Source: Methylobacterium amylolyticum (GTDB lineage: Bacteria; Pseudomonadota; Alphaproteobacteria; Rhizobiales; Beijerinckiaceae). From it: a stretch of 64,000 nt of DNA. The notes under the pieces are model-generated. The model had not been told where the DNA came from. It did no database searches and saw only the letters and a program-made list of their open reading frames with translations. Position 1 is the first letter of the stretch. Every line of letters begins with the position of its first letter. The stretch is taken from assembly GCF_030700245.1 (NCBI RefSeq), contig NZ_JAUYZI010000002.1:224315-288314 (forward strand). Direction: 5' to 3'. Made by a program: the position numbers and the translations under genes. Below, piece by piece: positions 18,126 through 27,218 of the stretch.

Positions 18126-19121
18126 TCACGCGCGTCCGTAGGCGCGGGCGAGGAGGTGCATGGTGTGGAGATCCCGGGCAGCCGAATAGGCCGCGCGCTC
18201 TTCCGGCCGGCGCAGCGCCGAGCCGAAGGCCCGCACCTGCTCGGTGAACGGCGAGGCCTCCTCGTCGAAGGGCACCGGCGCGCTCCGGCCGCTCGCCCCG
18301 TCGATGAAGGCGAGGTGGCCGCCCGCCGTCTGGCCCATCGTGTCCTGCGCCACCAGCAGGCCGCGCGTGCCGACCACCTCCAGGCGGCGGCGGGGCAGCG
18401 CGTCGGGGCAATTGTAGGCGACGTGCAGGCTCGCCAGCGCCCCGCCGGCCGTGCGGCCGATCAGCAGGGCGCCGTCGTCGACCGCGTAATCCTGGGCGCG
18501 GCTCTGGGTGAGCGCGCAGACCTCGGCGATCGGCTCGTCGAGCAGGAAATCCACGAGGTCGATGCCGTGGGGGGCGAGATCGATCAGGGCGCCGCCGCCG
18601 GCCTGCGCCGCGTCGATCCGCCAGTTCGGCTGGCCCGCCGCCGACCAGTCGCGCCCGAGCCAGCAGGCGTAGACGATCCGCACCGCCGTGACCGCGCCGA
18701 GATCCCCCGCCGCGATCCGGGCGCGCATGGCGCGGTGGGCCGGGTGGTGCCGCTGGTCGAACGCCGTCCCGTAGAAGATTTTTTTCGACTCGACCGCGCC
18801 GGTGATGGCTTCGGCGTCATCCAGAGACGCCGCCATCGGCTTCTCGCACAGCACCGCCTTGCCGGCCTCCGCCAGCGCCTCGACCGCCGCCCGGTGCAGG
18901 TGGTTCGGGGTGGCGACGTAGACCGCCTCCACCTCCGGCTCAGCGATGAGCCCGGCGAGGTCGGGGTGCGCGCGGGCGCCCTCGCGCTCGGCTGCGGCCC
19001 GGCTCTCCGGGTTCGGGTCGGCCACCGCCACCAGCCGGTGCCCGGCCGCGCGGATGCCCGGCGCCATGTAGTCGCGGGCGACCCAGCCGTAGCCGACGAT
19101 GCCCCAGCCGACCGCGTCCAT
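18126..19121 (-). CDS. Gfo/Idh/MocA-family NAD(P)-dependent oxidoreductase
   Basis: A 331-residue two-domain dehydrogenase. The Rossmann fingerprint GIVGYGWVARDYMAPGI is at the N-terminus, the family EKP motif appears as LCEKPMAASLDDA, and the catalytic-domain Asp/His stretch reads LIDLAPHGIDLVDFLL. The family oxidises or reduces sugars and inositols (IolG and others). In this cluster it probably acts on an inositol- or sugar-derived ring. The ATG shares one base with the stop codon of the preceding methyltransferase (TGATG), so coupling is strong. The longer open frame up to 20351 is a shadow of that methyltransferase. Confidence 0.9.
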   Translation of the reverse strand: MDAVGWGIVGYGWVARDYMAPGIRAAGHRLVAVADPNPESRAAAEREGARAHPDLAGLIAEPEVEAVYVATPNHLHRAAVEALAEAGKAVLCEKPMAASLDDAEAITGAVESKKIFYGTAFDQRHHPAHRAMRARIAAGDLGAVTAVRIVYACWLGRDWSAAGQPNWRIDAAQAGGGALIDLAPHGIDLVDFLLDEPIAEVCALTQSRAQDYAVDDGALLIGRTAGGALASLHVAYNCPDALPRRRLEVVGTRGLLVAQDTMGQTAGGHLAFIDGASGRSAPVPFDEEASPFTEQVRAFGSALRRPEERAAYSAARDLHTMHLLARAYGRA

Positions 19122-20302
19122 CACCAGCGCTCCGGCAGGTCGACGAACTCGCGGACCCGCGCCCGCCCCGTCTCGGGGGCGTCGATCTCGCCCGGGAAGG
19201 TCAGGTGCTCCGGCCCCGGCGAGCGCGGCGGGTAGGTCGCGCGGGCGGCGTACTCGGCCTCGTAGCGCTCGGACGGCCAGTGGATGGCGTAGTCCGCCCC
19301 CTCCGGCGCGTAGAGGGGATTGAGCCGCAGAGCCGTCCCGGCCTTCGGCAGGGTCAACCCGTCGACGACCGAGCGCGGCGCCGGGCGCATGCCGGGCCCG
19401 GCGACCAGCGAGAACGCCTCGCAGGCGCGCAGGTCGCCCGGCTCGTGCGGGACCGGGGCGCGGGCCTCGATCAGCGCGCGGGTCAGCTCGGCATCGTCGT
19501 AGACCAGCGCGTCGGGGAACAGCTCGGCGACCTCGTCGGCGGTCACCGCCCGGCCCGCCGAGAAGCCGGGGCAATCGCGGTTGTGGATGTGGCTGATCGC
19601 CAGCCAGCCGTCGTCGCCCGCGGTCTGGCGCAGGCAGTCGAGGGTCTGCGGCTTGTCGTCGAGGAAGTAGAAGGCGTCGTGGCAGACGACGAGGTCGACG
19701 GGCGCGCCCGGCAGCGGCCAGTGCGGCGAGCCCGCGTCGAAGCAGACGAGCTGCGCCTTCTCCCCCACCACCCAGTGCCGGGCGACCCAGAGCTTGGCGA
19801 AGACCACGTCGGCGCCCGCCACCTTGCAGCCGCGCCGGGCGAGCTCCCGCAGGTAGTGGCCGATCCCGCAGGCGAACTCGAACACGCAGATCGGTTCGTT
19901 CCAGTGGGCTTCGAGCAGGGCGAGACCGGCGAGGAAGGTCGGGTCGCTCCAGCGGTGCAGGAAGTAGTCGCCGACCCGGCCCCAGCCGAGGCCCGCCACC
20001 GCGTCCCGGAGGGTCGCGGTGCGGCGCGCCTTGATCAGGCTGAGGATCCCGGCGGGGTCGGCGGCCGGCCCGGTCCACCAGTCGTCCTGGTCGGCGAGCA
20101 GCGCACAGAGCGCCTCGTCGAGTTCCCCCGCGTCGAGATGGGCCAGCACCCGCTCGACCAGCGCCGCGCGGCCCACCCGCAGGTAGGGGATGCCGTCGAT
20201 CACCGGCCAGCGCTCGCCGGTCTCGGCGTCGCGCAGGGCGTGCGGCGCGTCGGCCTTCAGCGCGTTGCCGGTGGACGGCGATCGGAGGTCGAAGGGGATC
20301 AT
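19121..20302 (-). CDS. SAM-dependent methyltransferase
   Basis: A 393-residue protein whose middle part holds a class I methyltransferase fold: motif I VFEFACGIGHYLRELARRG, an acidic strand GADVV and the post-motif LVVCHDAFYFLDD. The first 60 residues (DLRSPSTGNAL, RWPVIDGIPYLR) resemble the Trm112-like zinc-ribbon heads seen on natural-product methyltransferases, but with the cysteines missing. The C-terminal 130 residues are unassigned. It lies between the HD-like protein and the oxidoreductase in an overlapping series, so it probably O- or N-methylates the same intermediate. Confidence 0.75.
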   Translation of the reverse strand: MIPFDLRSPSTGNALKADAPHALRDAETGERWPVIDGIPYLRVGRAALVERVLAHLDAGELDEALCALLADQDDWWTGPAADPAGILSLIKARRTATLRDAVAGLGWGRVGDYFLHRWSDPTFLAGLALLEAHWNEPICVFEFACGIGHYLRELARRGCKVAGADVVFAKLWVARHWVVGEKAQLVCFDAGSPHWPLPGAPVDLVVCHDAFYFLDDKPQTLDCLRQTAGDDGWLAISHIHNRDCPGFSAGRAVTADEVAELFPDALVYDDAELTRALIEARAPVPHEPGDLRACEAFSLVAGPGMRPAPRSVVDGLTLPKAGTALRLNPLYAPEGADYAIHWPSERYEAEYAARATYPPRSPGPEHLTFPGEIDAPETGRARVREFVDLPERW

Positions 20303-20386
20303 GGCGCTCGGGGACCGCCCGGGCAGATGGGCGCGGGAGACGGCCGGTCAAGTCGGTGGCGCAAAAGGCTGTTCCGGGGCACGGAC

Positions 20387-21304
20387 TCAGGGGATCTGCA
20401 TGTCGCGCAGGACCCGGTCGTGGAACGCCTTCACCGGACCGGCATGGACCAGCTCCATCTCGTCGAGCACCGTGCCCATGGTGATCGAGGCGGCGCGCAG
20501 GTGCTGGGCGATCTGGAGCACCCGGTCGACGCAGTCGGCGGCGTGGAAGGCCCGGCCCTCGGCGGTCGCATCGTCCGGCAGCACGGCGCGGGCGCGCTCC
20601 ACGGCGTCCCGCAGGTCCCCGGTCTCGTCGAGTTCACCGAGCGCCCAGCCGGTCGCGGTCGCCATGATCGGCCCGAGATGGTCGCCGAGCAGCATCTCCC
20701 CGGTGAAGCCGGCATCCGGCATCGCCGCGTTGTGGAAGTGATGTGCCATCGCCGCCAGGAACACGGTCGCCGGGTCGGCCCGGTAGAACGGGCTGAGGCA
20801 GACGCCGTAGACGGCGACCATCAGGCAGTGCTCGGCGTGGTTCTCCGGCGGCTCCAGCAGGATCCGGGCGCGGCCGGGACAGGTCACCCCCGCCCGCGGC
20901 TGCTCGGCGAGCGCGCCGACGAAGCCCGGCACGAAGCCGGGCTCGGCGGGCTCCCGCGGGCTGAGCCGGGCGCGCAGCCGCGCCCGCAGATCGGGATCGA
21001 GGGCCTCCGTCACCGCATCGAAGCCGGACCGCAGCACGCCCGCGGCCTCCTCCTCCGACAGGCCCGCGGCGGTCAGGAAGGCCGCGTCGAGGTCGCAGAG
21101 CCGCGCGGCGGCGAGTGCCGTCGCGGTGATGTCGAGCGCCACGTCCTCCGGCGCGGCGCCCCCGGTGAGGAGCGCCCAGCCTTGGGCGAACAGCCGCTCG
21201 GCGATCGAGCCGTCGCGCCCGGCGGACCGGACGCGCTTGAGGTCGTTCAGCTCGACGAACAGCGCCCGCAGGGCGGCGGGCGCGGCCGGTCCGGGCTCGG
21301 CCAT
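20387..21304 (-). CDS. HD-domain-like protein of the inositol cluster
   Basis: A 305-residue protein. Its middle part has NHAEHCLMVAVYG, then MAHHFHNAAMPDAG and later GRAFHAADCVDR, spaced like the His, His-Asp and Asp ligands of HD-domain metal enzymes, although the usual HD pair appears as HN. HD proteins are phosphohydrolases, or in the MIOX/PhnZ branch di-iron oxygenases. A phosphatase or oxygenase acting on inositol phosphate would fit, because the inositol-3-phosphate synthase gene lies directly upstream and its TGA overlaps this ATG (TGATG). A TTG one codon earlier also opens the frame. Substrate and metal are unknown. Confidence 0.65.
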   Translation of the reverse strand: MAEPGPAAPAALRALFVELNDLKRVRSAGRDGSIAERLFAQGWALLTGGAAPEDVALDITATALAAARLCDLDAAFLTAAGLSEEEAAGVLRSGFDAVTEALDPDLRARLRARLSPREPAEPGFVPGFVGALAEQPRAGVTCPGRARILLEPPENHAEHCLMVAVYGVCLSPFYRADPATVFLAAMAHHFHNAAMPDAGFTGEMLLGDHLGPIMATATGWALGELDETGDLRDAVERARAVLPDDATAEGRAFHAADCVDRVLQIAQHLRAASITMGTVLDEMELVHAGPVKAFHDRVLRDMQIP

Positions 21305-22494
21305 CAATGGACGCCGAGCCAGTCGAGCAGCATCGTCTCCTGCTTGCCGAAGGCGTGCTCCGGCCCGTGCCCGTTCTTCACCATCGGCGCCTTGAAGAAG
21401 GTCGAGAGCTGCTCCTGCACGCCGCCGTCGCCGCGCTTCTTGGCGAGTTCGAGCACGCGGGCGATCTCGATGACGAGCGGTGCGGCCAGGATCGAGTCCT
21501 TGCAGAGGAAGTTCACCTTCACCTGCATGCGCTGGCCCATGAAGCCGGTGATGTCGATGTTGTCCCAGGCTTCCTTGTCGTCGCCGCGCGGGCGGTAATA
21601 GTGGATGTGGACCAAGTGGTCCTCCACCGGGTAGCCGAGGATCGAGTCGAGCACCGTGCCCTTGGTGTTGAGCTTCGACTGGAGCGAGTTCGGGTCGTTG
21701 AGCGCGAGCCCGTCGCGGTTCCCGAGGATGTTGGTCGAGAACCAGCCGTCGACGTGGAGGGCCCGGGCCTTGAAGGCGGGGGCCAGCACCGTCTTCATCA
21801 TCGTCTGGCCGGTCTTGCCGTCCTTGCCGGCCACCGGCACGTTCAGCTCACGCGCCAGTTCCAGCAGCGCCGGCACGTCGGCGGCGACCGAGGGCGTGAA
21901 GTTGGCGTAGGGGATGCCGCTCTTGATCGCCGCGTAGGCGTAGAGCATCGCCGGCGAGATCGCCTCGTCACTCGCGTCCAGCCCCTTCTCGAAGGCGGCG
22001 GAGGAGTTCAGCGTCGGGTCGTCGAGGTCGGGCCAGCGCTCGGTGGAGGCGAGGTTCACCACCACCACCTCGTCGAGGTTGCTCTCCTGCTGGAAGCGCC
22101 GGAGGTCGCTCGCGATGATCGAGACCGCCTCGCGGTGGCCCGAGGCGACGATGCGGTTCTTGCCGTCGATGTTCTTGCAGAACTTGGCGCTGCCGACCGC
22201 GGGCCAGGGGGTGATGCCCTTGAGCACCTGGGCGCCGTTCTCGATGTCCTGGGCGGAGAGCACGCCGTGGCCGGTGGCGGCGGAGGCGAGGTCGTCGCCG
22301 TTGAGGTCCCAGCCCGCGAACACGAGGTCCTTGTAGTCGGCGATCCCGGGGACGGCGAGGCCCGCGAGCGGCAGGCCGTCGAGACGGTTCGAGCCGGACT
22401 TGATCATCTCGATGCCGGCGATGGCGGTGGTGGCGACGGCGCCCCCCATGCCAACGAACGCGACGCCGACGCGGCGACCGGTCTGCATGCTCAT
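21304..22494 (-). CDS. Inositol-3-phosphate synthase
   Basis: A 396-residue NAD-dependent synthase that turns glucose-6-phosphate into 1L-myo-inositol 3-phosphate. It starts MSMQTGRRVGVAFVGMGGAV, an NAD-binding loop, and has the family's GKDGKTGQTMMKTVLAPAFK and GWFSTNILGNRDG stretches, plus NIDITGFMGQRMQVKVNF. This is the short bacterial/archaeal type. In bacteria the enzyme feeds special products such as phosphatidylinositol, mycothiol or inositol glycosides. It is the first gene of the cluster and its reaction supplies the probable core molecule. AAGGA lies 12 bases upstream of the ATG. Confidence 0.95.
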   Translation of the reverse strand: MSMQTGRRVGVAFVGMGGAVATTAIAGIEMIKSGSNRLDGLPLAGLAVPGIADYKDLVFAGWDLNGDDLASAATGHGVLSAQDIENGAQVLKGITPWPAVGSAKFCKNIDGKNRIVASGHREAVSIIASDLRRFQQESNLDEVVVVNLASTERWPDLDDPTLNSSAAFEKGLDASDEAISPAMLYAYAAIKSGIPYANFTPSVAADVPALLELARELNVPVAGKDGKTGQTMMKTVLAPAFKARALHVDGWFSTNILGNRDGLALNDPNSLQSKLNTKGTVLDSILGYPVEDHLVHIHYYRPRGDDKEAWDNIDITGFMGQRMQVKVNFLCKDSILAAPLVIEIARVLELAKKRGDGGVQEQLSTFFKAPMVKNGHGPEHAFGKQETMLLDWLGVH

Positions 22495-22817
22495 CGGAAA
22501 CTGGTGTCCTTGGTAGGGACGCGGGGCGCGTCGCGGGATGAAGTTTCGGCCCCCCGGGGCCCTACCTAACTGGCTCAGGTATCCTTCGTTCCAACCCCGA
22601 TTGCGACATCTTGGTGCCCGTTCGCGACGATGCGGGGCAAGACGACGGCCCCCGCGTGGCCGAAAAAGGCATGGTTAACCCTTCGTTGAGGGTGCCACGG
22701 TTGGATCATCCCGCCGTCCCATTCTGGTCACGGCCGGCGCCGATAGGGCCGCCGCCTCAAGGATACCGGCCGCCAGACGCCGGACCTGCACAGGGAACAT
22801 TCTGAAAAGGACCAGTG
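22495..22817. promoter_or_regulatory. Divergent promoter region with CtrA-like box
   Basis: This 323-base spacer separates the divergent inositol-3-phosphate synthase and lytic transglycosylase genes. TTAACCCTTCGTTGA at 22675-22689 matches the CtrA pattern TTAA-N7-TTAA with one change. AAAAGGA at 22805-22811 is the transglycosylase ribosome-binding site. No ORF or RNA gene is evident. Confidence 0.4.
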
Positions 22818-24074
22818 ATGGGGGTTTTCCCGGAGCCGGCGCGTCGCGCCGACGACGTGAGCCGACTCGCGCCTAACGGAGATTGGGGCGCGGATCAGAC
22901 CGAGGATCAGACCGTGGCGTGGCTGCCGCGGGCCGGGCGCGATACGGGGCGCCGGTCACTTCGCCGCACTTCTTCCGGCCGCCGCGGGCGCGTCGTCGCC
23001 GCGCTGGCGCTGCTCGCCGGGCTCGGCCTGCCGCAGGCGGCCTTCGCGCCCGCCGCGTTCGCGCCGGCCGCCCAGGCCCACGACCGGGTCGACCTGAGCC
23101 CGCGCGCCGCCCGCGCGCTCGCCGAGACCGCATCCACCGAGACCGCCTCCGTCGAGGCAGCGTCCGTCGAGGCCGCCCCCGCCGGGGATCCCGCGGGCTG
23201 GAACGGCCTGCCGGTCCCGGAGCAGGAGCCGGCCACGACGGCGCTCGTCGAGAGCGATCTCGCCGCCCTCCCCCGGGTGACGCAGGAGGCGGACGCCGTC
23301 CGCTTCGGCGGTCGCAGCGTGCCCCTCAAGGTGGTGGACACCATCCTCAAGGCCTCCGACGAGGCCGGGGTCGATCCCGTCTACATGATGGCGCTGGCCG
23401 ACAAGGAGTCGAGCTTCGACACCGACGCCAAGGCCGCGACCTCGTCCGCGCAGGGTCTGTTCCAGTTCGTCTCGGCGACGTGGCTGGAGATGATCCGCGA
23501 CTTCGGCGCCCGCTACGGGCTCTCCGAGGAGGCCGCCGCCGTGAAGGGCCGCGGCGCCGGGATCACCGTCACCGGCGGCCTGCGGGCGCGGGTGCTGGGC
23601 CTGCGCAACGACCCGCGGGTCGCCGCGCTGATGGCGGCCGAGCTGATCAAGCGCGACCGGGGGCGGATCGAGGCCCGGGTCGGCCGGCCGCTCAACACCA
23701 CGGAACTCTACCTCGCCCACTTCCTCGGCACCGCCAGCGCCGGGCGCTTCCTCGCCCTGTCGAGCGAGCGGCCGGACGAGGTGGCGGGCCGGGAGTTCCG
23801 GGCCGCGGCGCGGGCCAACCGCAGCCTGTTCACCGCCAAGGACGGGGCCAAGCGCCGCCACCTCACCGTCGCGGAGCTGCACGAGCGGATCGAGGACATG
23901 ATCGACCGCCGCCTGAACCGCTACCGGGGCGTGACCGCGCTCGCCGGGGCGATCGAGAGCGCCGGGGAGAGCGCTCCGGCCGACACGATCGCGGCGGAGA
24001 CGACGGTCGCCGAGGCGCCGGCGGAGGCCCGCCGCGTCCAGGTCACCGAGGCGCTGCCGCCGGACGGGGTCTGA
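22818..24074 (+). CDS. Secreted lytic transglycosylase (SLT domain)
   Basis: A 418-residue protein. After an unusually long, charged N-terminus (about 60 residues) comes a hydrophobic segment VVAALALLAGLGLPQAAFA with Ala-rich cleavage sites, so it is exported. An Ala/Glu/Thr repeat region (AETASTETASVEAASVEAA) precedes the SLT domain, where the catalytic Glu is in ADKESSFDTDAKA, followed by SSAQGLFQF. These enzymes cut the glycan strands of peptidoglycan, leaving anhydro-MurNAc. The ATG at 22818 is six bases after AAGGA; a GTG one codon earlier is possible. It converges with the emrB gene. Confidence 0.85.
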   Translation: MGVFPEPARRADDVSRLAPNGDWGADQTEDQTVAWLPRAGRDTGRRSLRRTSSGRRGRVVAALALLAGLGLPQAAFAPAAFAPAAQAHDRVDLSPRAARALAETASTETASVEAASVEAAPAGDPAGWNGLPVPEQEPATTALVESDLAALPRVTQEADAVRFGGRSVPLKVVDTILKASDEAGVDPVYMMALADKESSFDTDAKAATSSAQGLFQFVSATWLEMIRDFGARYGLSEEAAAVKGRGAGITVTGGLRARVLGLRNDPRVAALMAAELIKRDRGRIEARVGRPLNTTELYLAHFLGTASAGRFLALSSERPDEVAGREFRAAARANRSLFTAKDGAKRRHLTVAELHERIEDMIDRRLNRYRGVTALAGAIESAGESAPADTIAAETTVAEAPAEARRVQVTEALPPDGV

Positions 24075-24120
24075 CCCGGCGGCGCGGCGGCCCGCGAGAG
24101 GGACCGCCGCGCCGGGGTCA
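24072..24120. terminator. Shared hairpin between convergent genes, spanning both stop codons
   Basis: TGACCCGGCGGCGCGGCGG and its near inverted copy CCGCCGCGCCGGGGTCA flank a 13-base loop. The TGA of the transglycosylase starts the left arm and the TGA of emrB (minus strand) ends the right arm, so one hairpin serves both directions. Confidence 0.65.
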
Positions 24121-25725
24121 GTGGGCCGCGGGCGGCTCGCCGCCGAGCTTGACGCTCTTCAGGCTCAGCGCCAGCGGGACCGCGCAGGCGGTCAGCAGCG
24201 CGAGCACCCAGAACACGTCGATATAGGCCCAGTAGGCGACCTGGGTCTGGAGCACGCTGCCGATCCAGGCGACCGCCTGGTTCTGCGCCTCGACGCCGGC
24301 GTAGCCGTGCTCCGAGAAGTAGCGCGTCGCCTGCTGCAGGGTCTCCTGGTAGGCGGGCTCGGCCGGGTTGAGGCTCTCGACCAGCCGGCTCTGGTGGAAC
24401 TGGCTGCGGTAGGCCAGCATGTTCTGGGCGAGCGACACGCCCATCGAGCCGCCGACGTTGCGGGCCACGTTGATCAGGGCCGAGGCCTGATCCGTCTGGT
24501 CCTTGCGGATGCCGACGTAGGACGCCGCGGTGATCGACAGGAAGATCAGCGGCAGCCCGGCGCCCATGTAGATCCGCGACCACGCGAAGAACGAGAAGGT
24601 GGTCGTGCCGTCGAGCCGGGTCAGGTTGTAGAGCCCCAGCGCGACGATCGTCGCGCCGGCCGCGATCATCCATTTCGGCTGGATGTAGGCCGAGAGCCGG
24701 CCGGCCGTGAACATCATCAGGACCGTGACGACCCCGCCCGGCCCGAGCACGAGGCCCGACAGGGTGGCGGTGTAGCCGTAATATTCCTGCGTGATCTGCG
24801 GGATGAACTGCGTGGTCGAGATCAGGATCGCGCCGGTGAACAGCATCACCAGGAAGCACGAGCCGAACTGGCGCTGGCCGAGCAAGCGGATGTCGAGGAT
24901 CGCGTCCTTCTTGGTGAGCAGCCACGGGATCATCGCGCAGAAGGCGAGCGCGCAGACCAGCCCTGAGACGTTCATCAGGGTCGAGGTGCCGAACCAGTCC
25001 TTGCGCTGCCCCTCGTCGAGGACGATTTCCAACGCCCCGAGGAAGGTCGCCACCAGCGCGAAGCCGACCACGTCGAACCGCGCGCCCTTGCGCCGCAGCG
25101 CCCGGCGCTCCGCCTTGGCCGCCGCGCTGTCCTCGATCAGCCAGTACATCAGCCCGAGCGAGATCACGCCGATCGGACCGTTGATCAGGAAGCACCAGTG
25201 CCAGGAGGCGTTGTCGGCGAGCCAGCCGCCGAGCACCGGCCCGATCGCCGGCGCGAAGACCACCGCGACGCCGTAGAGGGCGAAGGCTTGGCCCCGCTTC
25301 TCCGGAGGGAAGGAATCGGCGAGGATCGACTGGGCGAGCGGCGCCATGCCGCCGCCGCCGAGTCCCTGGACGATGCGGAAGAACAGCAGCGATTCGAGGC
25401 TCCAGGCGAAGCCGCAGGCGATCGAGGCGGCGGTGAACACCGCCACCGACGCCATGAAGAACGCCTTGCGGCCGTAGCGCTTGGCCAGGAAGCTCGACGC
25501 GGTGAGCGTGATCGCGTTGGCGACGAGGTAGGTGGTGGACACCCAGGCCGACTCGTCGGGCCCGACCGCGAGGCCGCCCGCGATGTAGCGCAGCGCCACG
25601 TTGGCGATGGTGGTGTCGAGCACCTCCATGAACGTGGCGAGCGCCACCACGAGCGCGACCAGCCAGGGGTTGTGGCCCCCGGGTGCCTGCGCCGCTCCAG
25701 TTTGGCCCGCTCCAGCCTTGGCCAC
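24118..25725 (-). CDS. emrB: DHA2-family MFS drug efflux transporter (EmrB/QacA type)
   Basis: A 535-residue inner-membrane proton antiporter with about 14 membrane helices. Visible are motif C region FMEVLDTTIANVALRYIAG, the motif A loop AKRYGRKAFFMASV, the GLGGGGMAPLAQ stretch and the motif-C-like GPVLGGW. EmrB works with the adaptor EmrA and an outer-membrane channel to expel hydrophobic drugs. The GTG start lies three bases after the stop of the HlyD-type adaptor gene, so they form a two-gene operon. No outer-membrane factor is nearby; TolC-like proteins are often encoded elsewhere. Confidence 0.9.
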   Translation of the reverse strand: MAKAGAGQTGAAQAPGGHNPWLVALVVALATFMEVLDTTIANVALRYIAGGLAVGPDESAWVSTTYLVANAITLTASSFLAKRYGRKAFFMASVAVFTAASIACGFAWSLESLLFFRIVQGLGGGGMAPLAQSILADSFPPEKRGQAFALYGVAVVFAPAIGPVLGGWLADNASWHWCFLINGPIGVISLGLMYWLIEDSAAAKAERRALRRKGARFDVVGFALVATFLGALEIVLDEGQRKDWFGTSTLMNVSGLVCALAFCAMIPWLLTKKDAILDIRLLGQRQFGSCFLVMLFTGAILISTTQFIPQITQEYYGYTATLSGLVLGPGGVVTVLMMFTAGRLSAYIQPKWMIAAGATIVALGLYNLTRLDGTTTFSFFAWSRIYMGAGLPLIFLSITAASYVGIRKDQTDQASALINVARNVGGSMGVSLAQNMLAYRSQFHQSRLVESLNPAEPAYQETLQQATRYFSEHGYAGVEAQNQAVAWIGSVLQTQVAYWAYIDVFWVLALLTACAVPLALSLKSVKLGGEPPAAH

Positions 25726-25728
25726 GGC

Positions 25729-26994
25729 TCAGCGCACCGTGACGGTGGGCACCACCGACATGCCCGGCCCGATCGACACGTCGGCGGGCCAGTCCGTCAC
25801 GACGATCTTCACGGGGATGCGCTGCGTCACCTTCACGTAGTTGCCGGTGGCGTTCTGCGCCGGCAGCAGGCTGAAGGCGGTGCCGGAGCCCGGCTGCACC
25901 GAGGCGACGGTGCCGCGGATCTTGCGGCCCGGGTAGGCGTCGATCTCGACGTCGACCGGCTGGCCCGGCCGCATGTCGGTGATCTGCGTCTCCTTGAAGT
26001 TGGCCGTCACCCAGATGTCGTCGGGCACGAAGATCGCCAGGGTCTGGCCGGGCTGGGCGTAGGCGCCGATGCCGCCGGTGAGCCGCACCACCCGGCCCGC
26101 CTGCGCGGCGGCGATCGTGGTGTAGCCGAGGTTCAGCTCGGCCTGCTCGGCCTGCGCCCGGTCGCGGGCGATCTGCGCCTGGGTGGAGGCCTTCTGCGCC
26201 TCCAGGGCGCCGATCTGCTTCTGCGCCGCCACGACGCCGGCCTGGGCGCTCTGGAACGCGGCCTGACGCTGCTGGAGGGTCGAGGTCGCCGATTGCGACT
26301 GCTGGACCGAGCCGGCGCCGCGCTGGGCGAGGTCCTTGTAGCGGGCGGCGTCCTCCTGGGCGAATCGCAGGGCGGCCTGGGCGGTGTCGACCTGGGCCTT
26401 GGACGCGTCGATGTTGGCGTACTGCGCCTGGATCTGGGCGTCGACGTTCTTGATCGCCGCCTCGTCGGCCTCGATCTGCGCCCGGGCCTGGTCGAGGGCG
26501 ATCTCGTAGTCGCGCTTGAAGATCTGGAAGAGCACCTGCCCCGCGGCGACGTGCTGGTTGTCGGTCACCGGCACGTCGACGAGGTAGCCGCCGACCTTGG
26601 GCTGGATCGAGATGCTGCGCGCGGCCACGAAGGCGTCGTCCGTGCGCTCGTAGGGGTGCAGGTAGACCAGCCAGTAGAAGAACACCGCGACGCCGAGCGC
26701 CACGACCGCGAGGCCGCCGAGCAGGAACGCGACGGGGTGGCGCCGCAGGACGTTCGGGCGGTCCGCGTCCGCCTCCGGCTCGTCCGCTCGGGCCTGCGCG
26801 GCGCCGCCTTCCGTCCCGCCCGCCTCCGCGCCGTCGTCCGGGCGCGCGTCCCGCTTGCGCGCGGCGGGACGACCGATCTCCAGCACATCGCGCTCCGGGC
26901 GATCAAGCTCCGGGCGGTCGCGCTCGGGCCTCCCGCCCGTCGGGGCGTCCGGCCGCGCCTCGGGATCGGCAGCCTGCCGCTGGTCGTCGAGCAT
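25729..26994 (-). CDS. emrA: HlyD/EmrA-type membrane fusion protein
   Basis: A 421-residue periplasmic adaptor. The first 85 residues are hydrophilic and repetitive (RPERDRPELDRPERD), which is longer than usual. One membrane anchor, VAFLLGGLAVVALGVAVFFY, follows. The periplasmic part starts ERTDDAFVAARSISIQPKVGG and has two lipoyl halves flanking a long Ala/Gln-rich coiled coil, then the barrel domain with NLGYTTIAAAQAGRV. It connects EmrB to an outer-membrane channel. First gene of the emrA-emrB pair; no regulator gene adjoins it. Confidence 0.9.
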   Translation of the reverse strand: MLDDQRQAADPEARPDAPTGGRPERDRPELDRPERDVLEIGRPAARKRDARPDDGAEAGGTEGGAAQARADEPEADADRPNVLRRHPVAFLLGGLAVVALGVAVFFYWLVYLHPYERTDDAFVAARSISIQPKVGGYLVDVPVTDNQHVAAGQVLFQIFKRDYEIALDQARAQIEADEAAIKNVDAQIQAQYANIDASKAQVDTAQAALRFAQEDAARYKDLAQRGAGSVQQSQSATSTLQQRQAAFQSAQAGVVAAQKQIGALEAQKASTQAQIARDRAQAEQAELNLGYTTIAAAQAGRVVRLTGGIGAYAQPGQTLAIFVPDDIWVTANFKETQITDMRPGQPVDVEIDAYPGRKIRGTVASVQPGSGTAFSLLPAQNATGNYVKVTQRIPVKIVVTDWPADVSIGPGMSVVPTVTVR

Positions 26995-27218
26995 GGGATT
27001 GCCGCAGTCGAAGGACGTGCGCCGGCCGCGTGGGGCGCGGCCGGGCTACGCGTGGTGCCCGCCTCGGCCACAAAAGCCGGCCGATCCGCCAAAGTTCCGT
27101 CGCGGCGGGGATCGCGCTAGGAACGGGGGCCGTACTGCCGCGCTTCGCGGCGATTCGGGTCCGGACGCGCCCGCCGGCCCCCGGAACGGACGATCCCGGG
27201 CGACGAGGTCCCGTGTCC

